Shown here one piece after another: positions 53,636-63,206 of a stretch of DNA of 64,000 bases; positions within the stretch are counted from its first letter, which is position 1, and each line of letters begins with the position of its first letter. The notes under the pieces are model-generated. The model was not told the DNA's origin. It made no database searches and was given only the letters and a program-made list of their open reading frames with translations. A program made the translations under genes and the position numbers. The stretch comes from Tenuifilaceae bacterium CYCD (GTDB taxonomy: Bacteria; Bacteroidota; Bacteroidia; Bacteroidales; Tenuifilaceae), in NCBI GenBank assembly GCA_036322835.1, contig AP027304.1, forward strand, positions 1,798,001 through 1,862,000. Direction: 5' to 3'.

Positions 53636-54160
53636 ATGGAAATGAATGATGGTGTAAGGCTCATAATGAGCAGAAAGAGCGTGAGAAGTTTTGGAAACAT
53701 TACAGTGACAAAGTCTCAACTCGAGTTAATTGTTAAGGCAGGTATGGCTGCTCCGTCTGCCAGAAATCTTCAACCCTGGTCGTTTATTATTGTTACCGAT
53801 CGCAATCTTTTGGATCAGTTGGCGGTAAGATTGCCATTTGCCAAAATGCTATACGAGGCATCCGCTGCAATAGTGGTTTGTGGCGTTCCCGAAATGGCTG
53901 GTGATAGCCCCGAAGGATACTGGGTGCAGGATTGCTCGGCGGCTTCGCAAAATATTCTACTGGCAATAGAGTCGATGGGATTGGGCGCGGTATGGACTGG
54001 CGTTTATCCGCGTGAGGATAGAGTTGAAATAGTAAGGGATGTGCTCAAAATTCCAAGTAATGTATTTCCTTTAAATGTAATACCCGTTGGATATCCCAAA
54101 GGTGAATATCAACCTAAAGATAAATTTAAGCCAGAGAATATTCATTGGGATAAATGGTAG
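53636..54160 (+). CDS. Nitroreductase-family protein
   Basis: From the ATG at 53636 the protein has 174 residues; a GTG two codons earlier is possible. RKSVRSFGNITVTKSQLELIV at the N-terminus and AGMAAPSARNLQPWSFIIV near residue 38 are the FMN-binding motifs. VQDCSAASQNILLAIESMGLG near 103 and VIPVGYPKGE near 158 complete the short nitroreductase fold. It probably reduces nitro compounds or quinones with NAD(P)H; the physiological substrate is unknown. It converges on the YihY gene, five bases between stops. Confidence 0.9.
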   Translation: MEMNDGVRLIMSRKSVRSFGNITVTKSQLELIVKAGMAAPSARNLQPWSFIIVTDRNLLDQLAVRLPFAKMLYEASAAIVVCGVPEMAGDSPEGYWVQDCSAASQNILLAIESMGLGAVWTGVYPREDRVEIVRDVLKIPSNVFPLNVIPVGYPKGEYQPKDKFKPENIHWDKW

Positions 54161-54164
54161 ATCG

Positions 54165-55517
54165 CTAGATATCTCCCAGCAGCGTGTCTTTAGTCATACT
54201 GCGATAGTTTGCCGTAAAGTTATCGCAAGTGCTTTTTACGTGCTTCATTTCTTGTATGTTGGGCTCTATGCTTAATCCATAATTATCCAACTTATCCTCC
54301 ACGTATGCCAGTGTAAGTTGCTCGATGTGACGAGCTGGCTGATAGGCTAGATTTTTAGATTCTTTGAGCACGACTTCGTTAAGCAAACCGCTGTCGAGCA
54401 TCAAGCCTAGCAGGTTCCTCATTAATCGTTGTGGAATATGTAACGATTTGGAAAGTTCGAGGCTGGTTAGCGGTTTTTCACCATCTTTGAATCGCTTAAT
54501 AATTGTTGTGAGAATTAGGATAGAAAGTACCTTTCGGTTGTTGTGACTTATATAGTCGGTTTCCTCCTCGAATTCGTACATCTCCACATTCTGGTAGGCA
54601 AACGATATTTCTGCACCAAACAACACTATCAACCAGCTGGTTTGTAGCCAGATTAAGAATAATGGCAGGGCGGCAAAACTTCCGTAAATGGCATTGTATT
54701 TCGAAACCCCAACCTGTAGGAATACATACCCCCATTGAACAATTATGAATCCAGAACCTGAAATAATCCCCGCAACAATCCCCGATGGATACGATACTTT
54801 TGTGTTAGGCATTGCAATGAATATGAAGCTGAAAAGAACCCATATTAAAAGGTATGGCAGGAACTGCAGAATAAACATCAGCAGCGGACCTATGTAACTA
54901 AGCAGTTCGTGCTTTGCAGCAATAGTATTTATTTGTGTTGTAAGGAATATGTTGATACTACTTGACGATATGAGTAGGATAGGGGCTATAAGCATGATGG
55001 ACAGGTAGTCCGTAAATTTTCTGGTATATGTTCTGGGCTTTTCAATTTGCCAGATATCGTTGAATGAATTTTCGATGTTGGTTAACACTTTCATTACCGA
55101 CCAGAATAGCAGCACAATACCTATACCGGCAATAATTCCACCGCCGGTGCGGGCAAGAAGCGAGTTGGCGAATGTGATTACCTGATTCATAACTTCCTCT
55201 TGCCCCTTAAAATTGGCGATTATTTGTTCCTCGAGGTATTTGTCGAAACCAAAACCCTTAGCAATTCCGAATGCCATTGCAAATACTGGAACAATTGACA
55301 TTAGCGAGTAGTATGTCAAGGCCGAGGCTTTAATTTGAACCTTATCCTCGTTAAACCTACGCAGGGCAAGCAATATCACCCTTAAGTATTTTAATGGATT
55401 CCTTAATTTAGGCGGAAGATCATCAATGTGAGTGCTCCAAACATCATGAGTGATGAATTTTTGAACCTTTTTAAATAGTGCTATCAATCTTTTAATGATT
55501 CCGTTTTTCTTATCCAT
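54165..55517 (-). CDS. YihY/BrkB-family inner-membrane protein
   Basis: The 450-residue protein has six hydrophobic segments in the region 60-315. It includes KASALTYYSLMSIVPVFAMAFG near residue 62, SVMKVLTNIENSFNDIWQ near 143, and YNAIYGSFAALPLFLIWLQTSW (in consecutive parts) near 283, the YihY signature. A C-terminal cytoplasmic domain of about 110 residues with LTSLELSKSLHIPQRLMRNLL looks like a winged helix. The family was once called ribonuclease BN by mistake; its true role is unknown. Confidence 0.88.
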   Translation of the reverse strand: MDKKNGIIKRLIALFKKVQKFITHDVWSTHIDDLPPKLRNPLKYLRVILLALRRFNEDKVQIKASALTYYSLMSIVPVFAMAFGIAKGFGFDKYLEEQIIANFKGQEEVMNQVITFANSLLARTGGGIIAGIGIVLLFWSVMKVLTNIENSFNDIWQIEKPRTYTRKFTDYLSIMLIAPILLISSSSINIFLTTQINTIAAKHELLSYIGPLLMFILQFLPYLLIWVLFSFIFIAMPNTKVSYPSGIVAGIISGSGFIIVQWGYVFLQVGVSKYNAIYGSFAALPLFLIWLQTSWLIVLFGAEISFAYQNVEMYEFEEETDYISHNNRKVLSILILTTIIKRFKDGEKPLTSLELSKSLHIPQRLMRNLLGLMLDSGLLNEVVLKESKNLAYQPARHIEQLTLAYVEDKLDNYGLSIEPNIQEMKHVKSTCDNFTANYRSMTKDTLLGDI

Positions 55518-55540
55518 AGGTATTTTTTTCGAAGTTACAT

Positions 55541-56668
55541 TTACATTGTGTTTAATGCAAATATTTTTCCGGGTTTGCTGCTAATAACACCCGAAAACTC
55601 AAGATTCAACAGTGAGGAAAGGGCTTTGGCCATTGGAATACCTGTTTGAATAGAAATGATATCAATAGAGGCCTCGCCTTGAGCCTGTTCCTGCAAGTAA
55701 TTTATGATTGACTTTTCTTCGGGGGAAAAGTCGTTAAAATTAATTTGTGTTTGTCTTGGTGTATTCTTTAAATTAGGTTTCCATCCCAGTAAAAATTCAA
55801 TATCCTCGGCGGTTTCAATTAATGCAGCTTTGTTTTGCTTAATAAGTTGATTGCAACCTCTGGAGTATGTGGAGGTTACATTTCCGGGTATGGCAAGAAC
55901 TTCCCTGTTGTATGAGTTTGCAATATCGGCAGTAACTAAGGCTCCTCCTTCCTCTGCGCTTTCAACAATTAATGTGGCATCAGACAGTCCTGCAATAATT
56001 CTATTCCGGCGCAAAAAATTGTTGCGATCAAAAGGCGTTTCAGAGGTAAAATCGGTTACCAGTGCCCCATTACTGACAATTTCCTTGGCTACATTTCTGT
56101 GAGCGCTTGGATAGATTATGTCTAGCCCATGACCTAAAACCGCAATTGTGGGCAAATTGTTCTTTATTGCGGCTTTATGGGCGGCAATGTCAATTCCGTA
56201 AGCTAATCCGCTTACAATTATTGGATTGTATCCTTTTTGTGCTAATCCTTCAACAATTTCATCGCAAATACTTTTCCCATAGTTGGTGGCTTTTCTTGTG
56301 CCTACAATGCTAATAACCTTGTCCGTGCTGAAGTCTATATCTCTGATAGATTTTGTAAACAGCACCACAGGCCCATCCTCGCATTGCTTTAGCCGATTGG
56401 GGTAGTTTGCATCTAAAAAATAAAGTGTTTTAATATCGTATTTCTGAATAAATTTTAGTTCAGTTTCGGCCTTGGCCAAAACTTTTTGGTTTGCTATCTC
56501 TGTGGCAATAATTTCCCCAATGCCGGGTATTCTAGTAAGATTCTTTTTTGATTCTTTAAAAATAGCTTCCGCGCTTCCACAGTAGGCAATTAATTTCTTA
56601 GCATTTATGCTGCCTACTTTTGGAATTAACTCTACGCCAATTTTGTATATGAGTTCAGGATCGTTCAA
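55541..56668 (-). CDS. dprA: DNA-processing protein DprA (Smf)
   Basis: The 375-residue protein loads RecA on incoming single-stranded DNA in transformation. A helix-hairpin-helix region (IPKVGSINAKKLIAYCGSAE, then RIPGIGEIIATEIAN) is at the N-terminus. The Rossmann core shows SIVGTRKATNYGKSICDEI near residue 120, VSGLAYGIDIAAHKAA near 155, GHGLDIIYPSAHR, and ALVTADIANSYNREVLAIPG near 244. A C-terminal winged helix ends the protein. The start is TTG at 56668, with AGAGAAG just upstream, one base after the preceding stop. Confidence 0.92.
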   Translation of the reverse strand: MNDPELIYKIGVELIPKVGSINAKKLIAYCGSAEAIFKESKKNLTRIPGIGEIIATEIANQKVLAKAETELKFIQKYDIKTLYFLDANYPNRLKQCEDGPVVLFTKSIRDIDFSTDKVISIVGTRKATNYGKSICDEIVEGLAQKGYNPIIVSGLAYGIDIAAHKAAIKNNLPTIAVLGHGLDIIYPSAHRNVAKEIVSNGALVTDFTSETPFDRNNFLRRNRIIAGLSDATLIVESAEEGGALVTADIANSYNREVLAIPGNVTSTYSRGCNQLIKQNKAALIETAEDIEFLLGWKPNLKNTPRQTQINFNDFSPEEKSIINYLQEQAQGEASIDIISIQTGIPMAKALSSLLNLEFSGVISSKPGKIFALNTM

Positions 56669-56669
56669 T

Positions 56670-57158
56670 TTACTTCTCTTTTACTTCGGCCAAGGAATTA
56701 AGCGTTTTAAAGAGTAGATCTTTTTGGTCGCTAGTTACGGATACTATTGAAATTGATGGGTATTTAAGTATTTTTTTTTCTTTTCGAACGTAAAAAATAA
56801 TTTCTTCCCTCAACCCCTTTTTATTTACTGTATACTTATAGAACTCGTTTTTAGGAATTTCGATAGACAGTTTCTTTGAGTTGAGTATTCCGATTTTAAA
56901 AGTGCGAATTATTATTTTTTTGCCCTCATCGTTATAAGAGAAGTAGGCCGATCCTTTAGCTATGAAATAAAAAAAGAAAAGTAAATATCCTCCAATTACA
57001 ATGCTCAAAGCCCATCCGGACGATATGCCAGTATTTCGCTCGATAAAATCAGGAAGTGATGTTATCAGCATAAGGATCAAAAAAATTAATACAAGTATGG
57101 CAAGTATTAGCTTGATGCTGTGGATACCGTAGATTGTTGATTCGTTATCGAGTTTCAC
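56670..57158 (-). CDS. Hypothetical membrane protein
   Basis: The 162-residue protein has two hydrophobic segments (about 14-38 and 48-66) followed by a C-terminal stretch of strands (KKIIIRTFKIGILNSKKLSIEI…LLFKTLNSLAE) that resembles a PH-like membrane-associated domain. No family is assigned. The start appears to be GTG at 57158, because no in-frame ATG precedes the hydrophobic region. Its stop is one base from the dprA start, so the two are translated together. Confidence 0.65.
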   Translation of the reverse strand: MKLDNESTIYGIHSIKLILAILVLIFLILMLITSLPDFIERNTGISSGWALSIVIGGYLLFFFYFIAKGSAYFSYNDEGKKIIIRTFKIGILNSKKLSIEIPKNEFYKYTVNKKGLREEIIFYVRKEKKILKYPSISIVSVTSDQKDLLFKTLNSLAEVKEK

Positions 57159-57206
57159 GGTCTTTGCAATTATTGGTTTTAGTTAGACAAAGGAAAAAGA
57201 TTTTTT

Positions 57207-58379
57207 CTATTCTTTCGCCTTTTTCCTTCGTTTAAGTTCTTTGTTGATATATTTTAATTCTCGGCTAGTCTCACCTTTTGCGGCAGAATTTTCTTGTATT
57301 CGCCGCATCAAGTAAGGTAAAACATCGTAAAATGGGCCGTATGGAATATACTTTACTACGTTGAAACCATCGTTGGCAAGATTAAAACTTATGTTATCGC
57401 TCATGCCATAAAGCTGGGAGAAGAAAATCCTGCTATCATTTTTGCTAATATTTAAACTTTCCATCAGCGATATCATGTAAAGGATGCTCTCTTCATTGTG
57501 AGTTCCACAGTAAAATGATAATGTATCGATATTCGAGATGCAGAATTTAACGGCTTTGTTGAAGGCGTGATCTGTTTCCTCTTTGGTTTCAAATATTGGC
57601 GATTTCAGGCCTAATTTTCTGGATCTAGTTCGTTCCTCTTCCATGTATGCTCCGCGAACTATCTTGGCTCCAAGTGTATAACTATTTTCTACAGCTTTTT
57701 TGTGGCTAGAGTAGAGTTTCTCAAGCATTCCTATGCGGTACATTTGAAAACATTCGTAAACAATGGCATTTTCTTGATTATACTTTGCCATCATTTCTTC
57801 AGCGAGTTCCTCTACTGCTGGCTGAAACCAGGATTCTTCTGCTTCAATAATAATCGGTTTGTTCCCGCTGTATGCAATTTTACAAAGGTTATTCACTCTT
57901 TCTTTAAATTCCGAAAATAAAACCTCGTCCTTTGCATTAAGCAACGATTTTTCCGATACCAACAATAAGATCCTAGGATCAATTAAACTTGATGGTTTAA
58001 AGTTGGTAAAGGCGATTCGATTATCCTTTGCAGCGGTTTTTAAAGTGGAAAGAAGTTCGTCGTAGTTGTTTAGTGAGGTTTCTTCATTTTTCTCGCATTC
58101 AACTGAGTAATTAATAATCGAAAATATTCTGTAACCCCAGAATTTATCAACAATAGCATTGCATTCTGCAATGTTTTTGCCGCCAACAAATTGAGCAGAT
58201 ATGGTATGTTTGGTTAGCCATCCTATAGGGATTCGAAGTCTAGCAAAAAGCATTACAAATAGATGCCAAAGTTTTGATACAATGGGATTAGGCATTACTA
58301 AAAAAATAAACTTTGCCCTATAAAGATTTCTCCTCGAAAGATGTGCAAATGCTATTTCAGTGTTTGTTAGCGAGATCAT
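57207..58379 (-). CDS. Proline dehydrogenase
   Basis: The 390-residue monofunctional enzyme oxidises proline to pyrroline-5-carboxylate with FAD. It has the Bacteroidota PRODH plan: an N-terminal helical part, then IAFTNFKPSSLIDPRILLLV near residue 125, IIIEAEESWFQPAVEELAEEM near 197, LGAKIVRGAYMEEERTRSRK near 240, SFYCGTHNEESILY near 290, FFSQLYGMSDNISFNLA near 323, and the closing YIPYGPFYDVLPYLMRRIQEN. The matching P5C dehydrogenase gene is not adjacent. Confidence 0.92.
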   Translation of the reverse strand: MISLTNTEIAFAHLSRRNLYRAKFIFLVMPNPIVSKLWHLFVMLFARLRIPIGWLTKHTISAQFVGGKNIAECNAIVDKFWGYRIFSIINYSVECEKNEETSLNNYDELLSTLKTAAKDNRIAFTNFKPSSLIDPRILLLVSEKSLLNAKDEVLFSEFKERVNNLCKIAYSGNKPIIIEAEESWFQPAVEELAEEMMAKYNQENAIVYECFQMYRIGMLEKLYSSHKKAVENSYTLGAKIVRGAYMEEERTRSRKLGLKSPIFETKEETDHAFNKAVKFCISNIDTLSFYCGTHNEESILYMISLMESLNISKNDSRIFFSQLYGMSDNISFNLANDGFNVVKYIPYGPFYDVLPYLMRRIQENSAAKGETSRELKYINKELKRRKKAKE

Positions 58380-58566
58380 CTAAATACAATTTCAGATTGT
58401 TTGAAATTATTTGTGAATATAGGCAAAAACTGAATATTATTAAAATCTTACAGTGAATTCAAAATAAATATAATGTATTGTTAAACCCTTTTTATTTTAG
58501 TTAGTTTAACTAATATTGTTGTTCCCAAGTATCATCGTTGTTCCATTTAAAAATTATAAAAAATAT

Positions 58567-61500
58567 ATGAAAAGATTTGTTTCAACTTTACTCTTTTGTG
58601 CATTGTATGTTTTTGTAAATGCACAGGTTTCGCCTAAATGGTTACGCTATCCATCAATTTCGCCCAATGGCGATAAAATAGCATTTGCCTACAAGGGCGA
58701 TATTTATGTAGTTTCCGCTCTAGGCGGCGTGGCCGTTCAGTTGACTTATAACGAGGCGCACGAGTATATGCCAGTATGGAGCCACGATGGGAAACAAATT
58801 GCTTTTGCATCGAATCGGCATGGCAATTTTGATGTTTATGTGGTAGATGCTGAGGGCGGAGAGCCATGCAGATTAACATTTCACTCAGCCGATGAAATTC
58901 CATATTCCTTTAGCATCAATGATAAGAATATAATTTTTGGGGCTTCTCGTCAGGACTTAGTTACGCACAGGCAGTACCCTACGGGTTCCCAGCCCGAATT
59001 GTACTCTATACCTACAGTTGGAGGTAGGGTTGAATTGGCGTTAACAACCCCAGCAGAGGCTGTTCAGTATTCATCCGATGGCAGTTTTATTCTTTATCAA
59101 GATAAAAAAGGTGGTGAGAATGAGTGGCGCAAGCATCATCAGTCATCTATTGCCCGCGACATTTGGATCTATGATTTTAAGAGCGGAAAGCATACCAAGG
59201 TTACAAACTTTAAGGGGGAGGACAGAAATCCTGTTCTTGCCGATAACAACTCTAGTATTTACTACCTAAGCGAGGAGAGTGGAAATTTCAACGTGTTCAA
59301 ACTCTCATTGAACAATCCGGATCAGAAGACTCAGATTACAACTTACGAGAAATACCCTGTACGTTTTCTTAGCATGAGCAAGAATCAAATACTTTGCTAC
59401 GGTTTCGATGGCGAAATATACACATTATCCGAAGGATCTTCACCCAAAAAGGTTGAGATAACAATAAAGGGCGAGGAGCAGCAGAATCGTGAGCAACTTA
59501 TCGGCATAAATGGGAATGTGAAGGAAATGGCGGTATCGCCCGATGGCAAGGAGGTTGCTTTCATCGCTCGGGGCGAGGTTTTTGTTTCGTCGGTTGACGG
59601 AAACTTTACGAAAAGGATAACATCAACCCCCGAACAGGAAAAGTTTGTTGCGTTTAGCCCCGACGGGAAATCGATAGTATACGCAAGCGAACGTAATGGC
59701 CGTTGGCAAATCTATAAGACTTCAAAAGTGCGAGCCGAGGAGCCTTACTTTTTTGCTTCGACCTTGATAAAGGAGGAGTTGTTAATTGATAATGAAAACG
59801 AAAACTCTCAGCCACAGTTTTCGCCTGACGGTAAAGAACTCGCTTATATCGAGAATAGAACAAACCTGAAGGTGCTAAACCTTGAAACCAAGCAGACGAG
59901 AACCCTACTAACTTCAAATGAACTTTACTACATGGGCGATGGCGGTCAGTACTTCACGTGGAGTCCCGATAGTAAATGGTTGCTGGTGGATTACTCTCCG
60001 GTTATGTCCAATGGCGAAATTGTTTTAGTTTCTGCCGATGGTAAAATCCCTTTCCAAAACCTAACCCAGAATGGACACGAAGATTTTGGCGCAAAATGGG
60101 TTAATGCTGGAAAACAGATGCTTTGGTTCTCGACCCGCGATGGTTTGCGTAGCTATGCTAACAGCGGAGAGCGACAATCCGATGTGTACTGTATGTTTTT
60201 TACCCGCGATGCATGGGATCGGTTTAAACTAAGCAAGGACGACTATGATTTGTTGAAGTCAATTGAGGAAAAGCAAAAGGAAACGCTTAAAGAAGGAGAC
60301 TCGTCAAAGAAAAAGGATGACGGTAAATCAAAGGATAAAAAGAAAAAGGATGATGAAACCAAGAAGGATAGCATCTTGAAATTCGATTGGGATAATTTGA
60401 ACGATCGTTGCGCCAGACTTACAATCAACTCTGCCTCTGTGGCCGATGCAGTTCTTTCTAAGGATGGAGAAACATTATACTATTTGGCAAGTTTTGAGAA
60501 GGGCTACAACCTGTGGAGCGTTAACGTTCGCACTAAAGAGGCAAAAATCGAGATTGAACTTGATGCAAATTCTGGCTCGTTTGAGTGGGATAAGGAGATG
60601 AAAAATCTTTTCCTACTAGCCGATGGGAAAATATACAAGGTGGATTTAGACAAGAGCAAAGCGGAATCAGTTAAAATTAATTCTGAAATAAAAATTGATA
60701 GGTATGCCGAACGAAAGGCAATGTTCGATCATGTTGTATTGCGGACCGAGAAGGGTTTTTATACAAAAAAATATCATGGTATAAACTGGAAAGAGCAGAC
60801 CCAGCACTACGAGCAGTATTTGCCTTACATTGGCGATGGGTTTGAGTTTTCTGAGATGTTGTCCGAGATGCTAGGCGAGCTGAATGGCTCGCACTCAGGA
60901 GCACGTTACTACTCACGCAGTTCCGATGGCGATCAAACTGCATCGCTGGGAATCTTTGCCGATTACTCCTATAAGGGCGAAGGCATTAAGGTTGCCGAGG
61001 TTTTAAAGGGTGGTCCGTTGGATAAGGCAAATATCGATGTTAAGGTTGGAAGTATAATCCAGAAGATTGATGGTGAAACAGTTTTCGCTAATATTGACTT
61101 TGCAACGTATCTTAACCGAAAGGTCGATAAGTTTACTTTGTTAGATGTTTTTGATCCTGCTACGGGTGTTTCTAAGCAGATAACTATTAAGCCCATATCG
61201 ATGGGCGACGAAAGCGACCTGTTGTACAAGCGCTGGGTTAAGAAAAATCAAGCAGAGGTTGATAGTTTGAGCAATGGCCTGTTGGGTTACGTTCATGTGG
61301 AAGGAATGGGTGATGGCCCATACCGCGATACCTACAGTGAGATGATGGGTAAGTACTACGATCGTAAAGGTGTAATTGTTGATACTCGTTTCAATGGTGG
61401 TGGCGATTTAGTTTCCGATTTGGCAATGTTTTTAACAGGCCGTAAGTATATCGAGTATCAGAACGATACCCGCGTGTTGGGCTCCGAGCCAACCTTCCGT

Positions 61501-61830
61501 TGGACAAAGCCAACAGTAGCCTTGGTTGGTGAGGCCAACTATAGCGATGCAAGTTGCTTTGCATGTGGTTACCAGCAGTTGGGTATAGGCAAGATGATTG
61601 GAATGCCTGTTCCTGGTACATGTAGTTTTGCTGGTTGGGAGCGATTGCAGGATGGAGAAACTCTTTGGGGAATGGTTCCTGTTAGTTCGAAGGACATGAA
61701 TGGAAACTGGATGGAGAATCTTGAGGCAGTTCCCGATTACGTGGTTAAGAACGATCCTGCTATAATTGCTACAGGCCACGATCAGCAATTGGAGAAGGCT
61801 GTGGAGGTATTGCTTCAAGAAGTGAAGTAG
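58567..61830 (+). CDS. Tricorn-like serine protease (S41) with beta-propeller and PDZ domains
   Basis: From the ATG at 58567 the protein has 1087 residues with a signal peptide ending near VNAQ. An N-terminal propeller is built of WD40-like PD40 repeats (YPSISPNGDKIAFAYKGDIY, MPVWSHDGKQIAFASN, VAFSPDGKSIVYASERNGRW). A lysine/aspartate-rich linker (about 575-605) separates a second propeller part. A tricorn C1-like region has NGSHSG with H776, a PDZ domain includes GIKVAEVLKGGPLDKANI near 805, and the S41 core has NYSDASCFACGYQQ, so the likely nucleophile is S993 or S996. WMENLEAVPD holds the conserved glutamate. It would act in the periplasm on peptides. It is followed by a strong terminator. 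Confidence 0.92.
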   Translation: MKRFVSTLLFCALYVFVNAQVSPKWLRYPSISPNGDKIAFAYKGDIYVVSALGGVAVQLTYNEAHEYMPVWSHDGKQIAFASNRHGNFDVYVVDAEGGEPCRLTFHSADEIPYSFSINDKNIIFGASRQDLVTHRQYPTGSQPELYSIPTVGGRVELALTTPAEAVQYSSDGSFILYQDKKGGENEWRKHHQSSIARDIWIYDFKSGKHTKVTNFKGEDRNPVLADNNSSIYYLSEESGNFNVFKLSLNNPDQKTQITTYEKYPVRFLSMSKNQILCYGFDGEIYTLSEGSSPKKVEITIKGEEQQNREQLIGINGNVKEMAVSPDGKEVAFIARGEVFVSSVDGNFTKRITSTPEQEKFVAFSPDGKSIVYASERNGRWQIYKTSKVRAEEPYFFASTLIKEELLIDNENENSQPQFSPDGKELAYIENRTNLKVLNLETKQTRTLLTSNELYYMGDGGQYFTWSPDSKWLLVDYSPVMSNGEIVLVSADGKIPFQNLTQNGHEDFGAKWVNAGKQMLWFSTRDGLRSYANSGERQSDVYCMFFTRDAWDRFKLSKDDYDLLKSIEEKQKETLKEGDSSKKKDDGKSKDKKKKDDETKKDSILKFDWDNLNDRCARLTINSASVADAVLSKDGETLYYLASFEKGYNLWSVNVRTKEAKIEIELDANSGSFEWDKEMKNLFLLADGKIYKVDLDKSKAESVKINSEIKIDRYAERKAMFDHVVLRTEKGFYTKKYHGINWKEQTQHYEQYLPYIGDGFEFSEMLSEMLGELNGSHSGARYYSRSSDGDQTASLGIFADYSYKGEGIKVAEVLKGGPLDKANIDVKVGSIIQKIDGETVFANIDFATYLNRKVDKFTLLDVFDPATGVSKQITIKPISMGDESDLLYKRWVKKNQAEVDSLSNGLLGYVHVEGMGDGPYRDTYSEMMGKYYDRKGVIVDTRFNGGGDLVSDLAMFLTGRKYIEYQNDTRVLGSEPTFRWTKPTVALVGEANYSDASCFACGYQQLGIGKMIGMPVPGTCSFAGWERLQDGETLWGMVPVSSKDMNGNWMENLEAVPDYVVKNDPAIIATGHDQQLEKAVEVLLQEVK

Positions 61831-61851
61831 TATTAAAAACAATACTTTTTG

Positions 61852-61886
61852 AATCCCGAACCTCAATAGGTTCGGGATTTTTATTT
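61852..61886 (+). terminator. Strong Rho-independent terminator after the tricorn-like protease
   Basis: AATCCCGAACCT (61852-61863) pairs perfectly with AGGTTCGGGATT (61868-61879) around a CAAT loop, followed by TTTATTT. It starts 22 bases after the stop at 61830. Confidence 0.9.
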
Positions 61887-61980
61887 GGCCAAAATTTTTT
61901 AGTGTGATAACTTAATTTTCTGGTAGGGTCAATTTCAATTAGGTTGTATTAGGGGTTATAATACAAAAATTAATCACTCT

Positions 61981-63180
61981 ATGAAAATTGGTATTTTAAA
62001 ATTGTGTGTTTTGCTTTTTTTATCAAATTCTATTTTGGGTCAAAATAAGTGGCGTTTTGCAGTTGTTGGCGATACTCATGTTGGATCGTCGGATACAATT
62101 GCTGAAATGGTGCCATACTTATTGGCCGATAGTGTTGATTTAGTTCTTCTTCCCGGAGATATTGTTGAGGCTGGCAAGGCTTGTTCTGGAGATCAACTTC
62201 TTGCACAACTAACAGCCTGGAAAGAATTGATGCAGCCATTGTACGATGAAGGTATTGGGGTTTACTCTATTCGTGGCAATCATGAGGCCGATGCTCATGA
62301 TAATTTGAATGTTTGGAATTCGTTTTTTTCAGGGTCGAATGCTTTACCCCAGAATGGCCCTTCCGCTGAGCAAAATTTAACTTATTCCTTTATCAACAAG
62401 AATGCATTATTTATAATGCTCGATAACTATGTGAATATTCACACTGTAAATCAGGAATGGCTTAACCTACAATTCGAAGAAAATAATCAACCCAATGTTT
62501 TTGTTTTGGGGCATGAGCAGGCCTTTAAAGTTTTTCATAGCGATTGTCTTGATGATTCAGTTTTACAGCGCAATACATTTTGGCAGAGCCTTATTGACAA
62601 TAGGGTTAAGGTTTACTTTTGCGGGCACGATCATTTCTTTGATGTTGCAAGGATTGGTAATGGCGATGGAAATGAGGATAACGATGTTTACCAGTACAAT
62701 ATTGGAACTGGCGGTGGTTGGCTAATGTCGCAGTTCAGTAACTATAATGGGAATAATACTCCATTTAGCCCTTCTCGTTTACATCACGAAACGGAGCATG
62801 GCTATGCGTTAGTGGAAGTGAGTGATGATAGCGCGAGTGGTAGCGATGTGACTATTACATGGAAAATGAGAGTTTGGAATTCTACAACTTCATCGTATCA
62901 GTATACCGCAACATCCTCCTTAATTCAGTATTCTACTAGCGCACCAACATCGGTTAATGAAACTTCTATAGAGGGATTTGACATTTATCCTAATCCAGCA
63001 TCTAGTTATATTACAATAGCCGGTTTTTCTGGAAATGTAAGGATATACAATATGCTTGGGAGGTTAATGTGGAATGGGCTAATTCAAGAATCTAAAACAC
63101 TAGATGTTTCACAATTTCAGGCTGGAATTTATATTGTTCAGTGCGATAATCTGAGCAAAAGAGTTATGGTTTTACAATAA
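61981..63180 (+). CDS. Secreted metallophosphoesterase with C-terminal type IX sorting tail
   Basis: The 399-residue protein has a signal peptide ending near ILGQ. The calcineurin-like metallophosphoesterase motifs are in order: GDTHVGS near residue 30, LPGDIVEAG near 58, RGNHEAD near 97, GHEQAF near 178, and the FCGHDHFFD pair near 212. A Por-type tail follows (SIEGFDIYPNPASSYITI, then IYNMLGRLMWNG and FQAGIYIVQ, about residues 325-399), the type A signal for type IX secretion. The next secreted gene starts 26 bases after the stop, so they may share a transcript. Substrate unknown. Confidence 0.9.
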   Translation: MKIGILKLCVLLFLSNSILGQNKWRFAVVGDTHVGSSDTIAEMVPYLLADSVDLVLLPGDIVEAGKACSGDQLLAQLTAWKELMQPLYDEGIGVYSIRGNHEADAHDNLNVWNSFFSGSNALPQNGPSAEQNLTYSFINKNALFIMLDNYVNIHTVNQEWLNLQFEENNQPNVFVLGHEQAFKVFHSDCLDDSVLQRNTFWQSLIDNRVKVYFCGHDHFFDVARIGNGDGNEDNDVYQYNIGTGGGWLMSQFSNYNGNNTPFSPSRLHHETEHGYALVEVSDDSASGSDVTITWKMRVWNSTTSSYQYTATSSLIQYSTSAPTSVNETSIEGFDIYPNPASSYITIAGFSGNVRIYNMLGRLMWNGLIQESKTLDVSQFQAGIYIVQCDNLSKRVMVLQ

Positions 63181-63206
63181 TTTTTAATCATACTAAAATA
63201 CTTAAT

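Noticed and set aside
58498-58513. Possible third MarR operator upstream of the tricorn-like protease
   Set aside because: It shares TAGTTAG, but the second half-site is not at the six-base spacing seen in the two real candidates, and AT-rich chance palindromes are common here.
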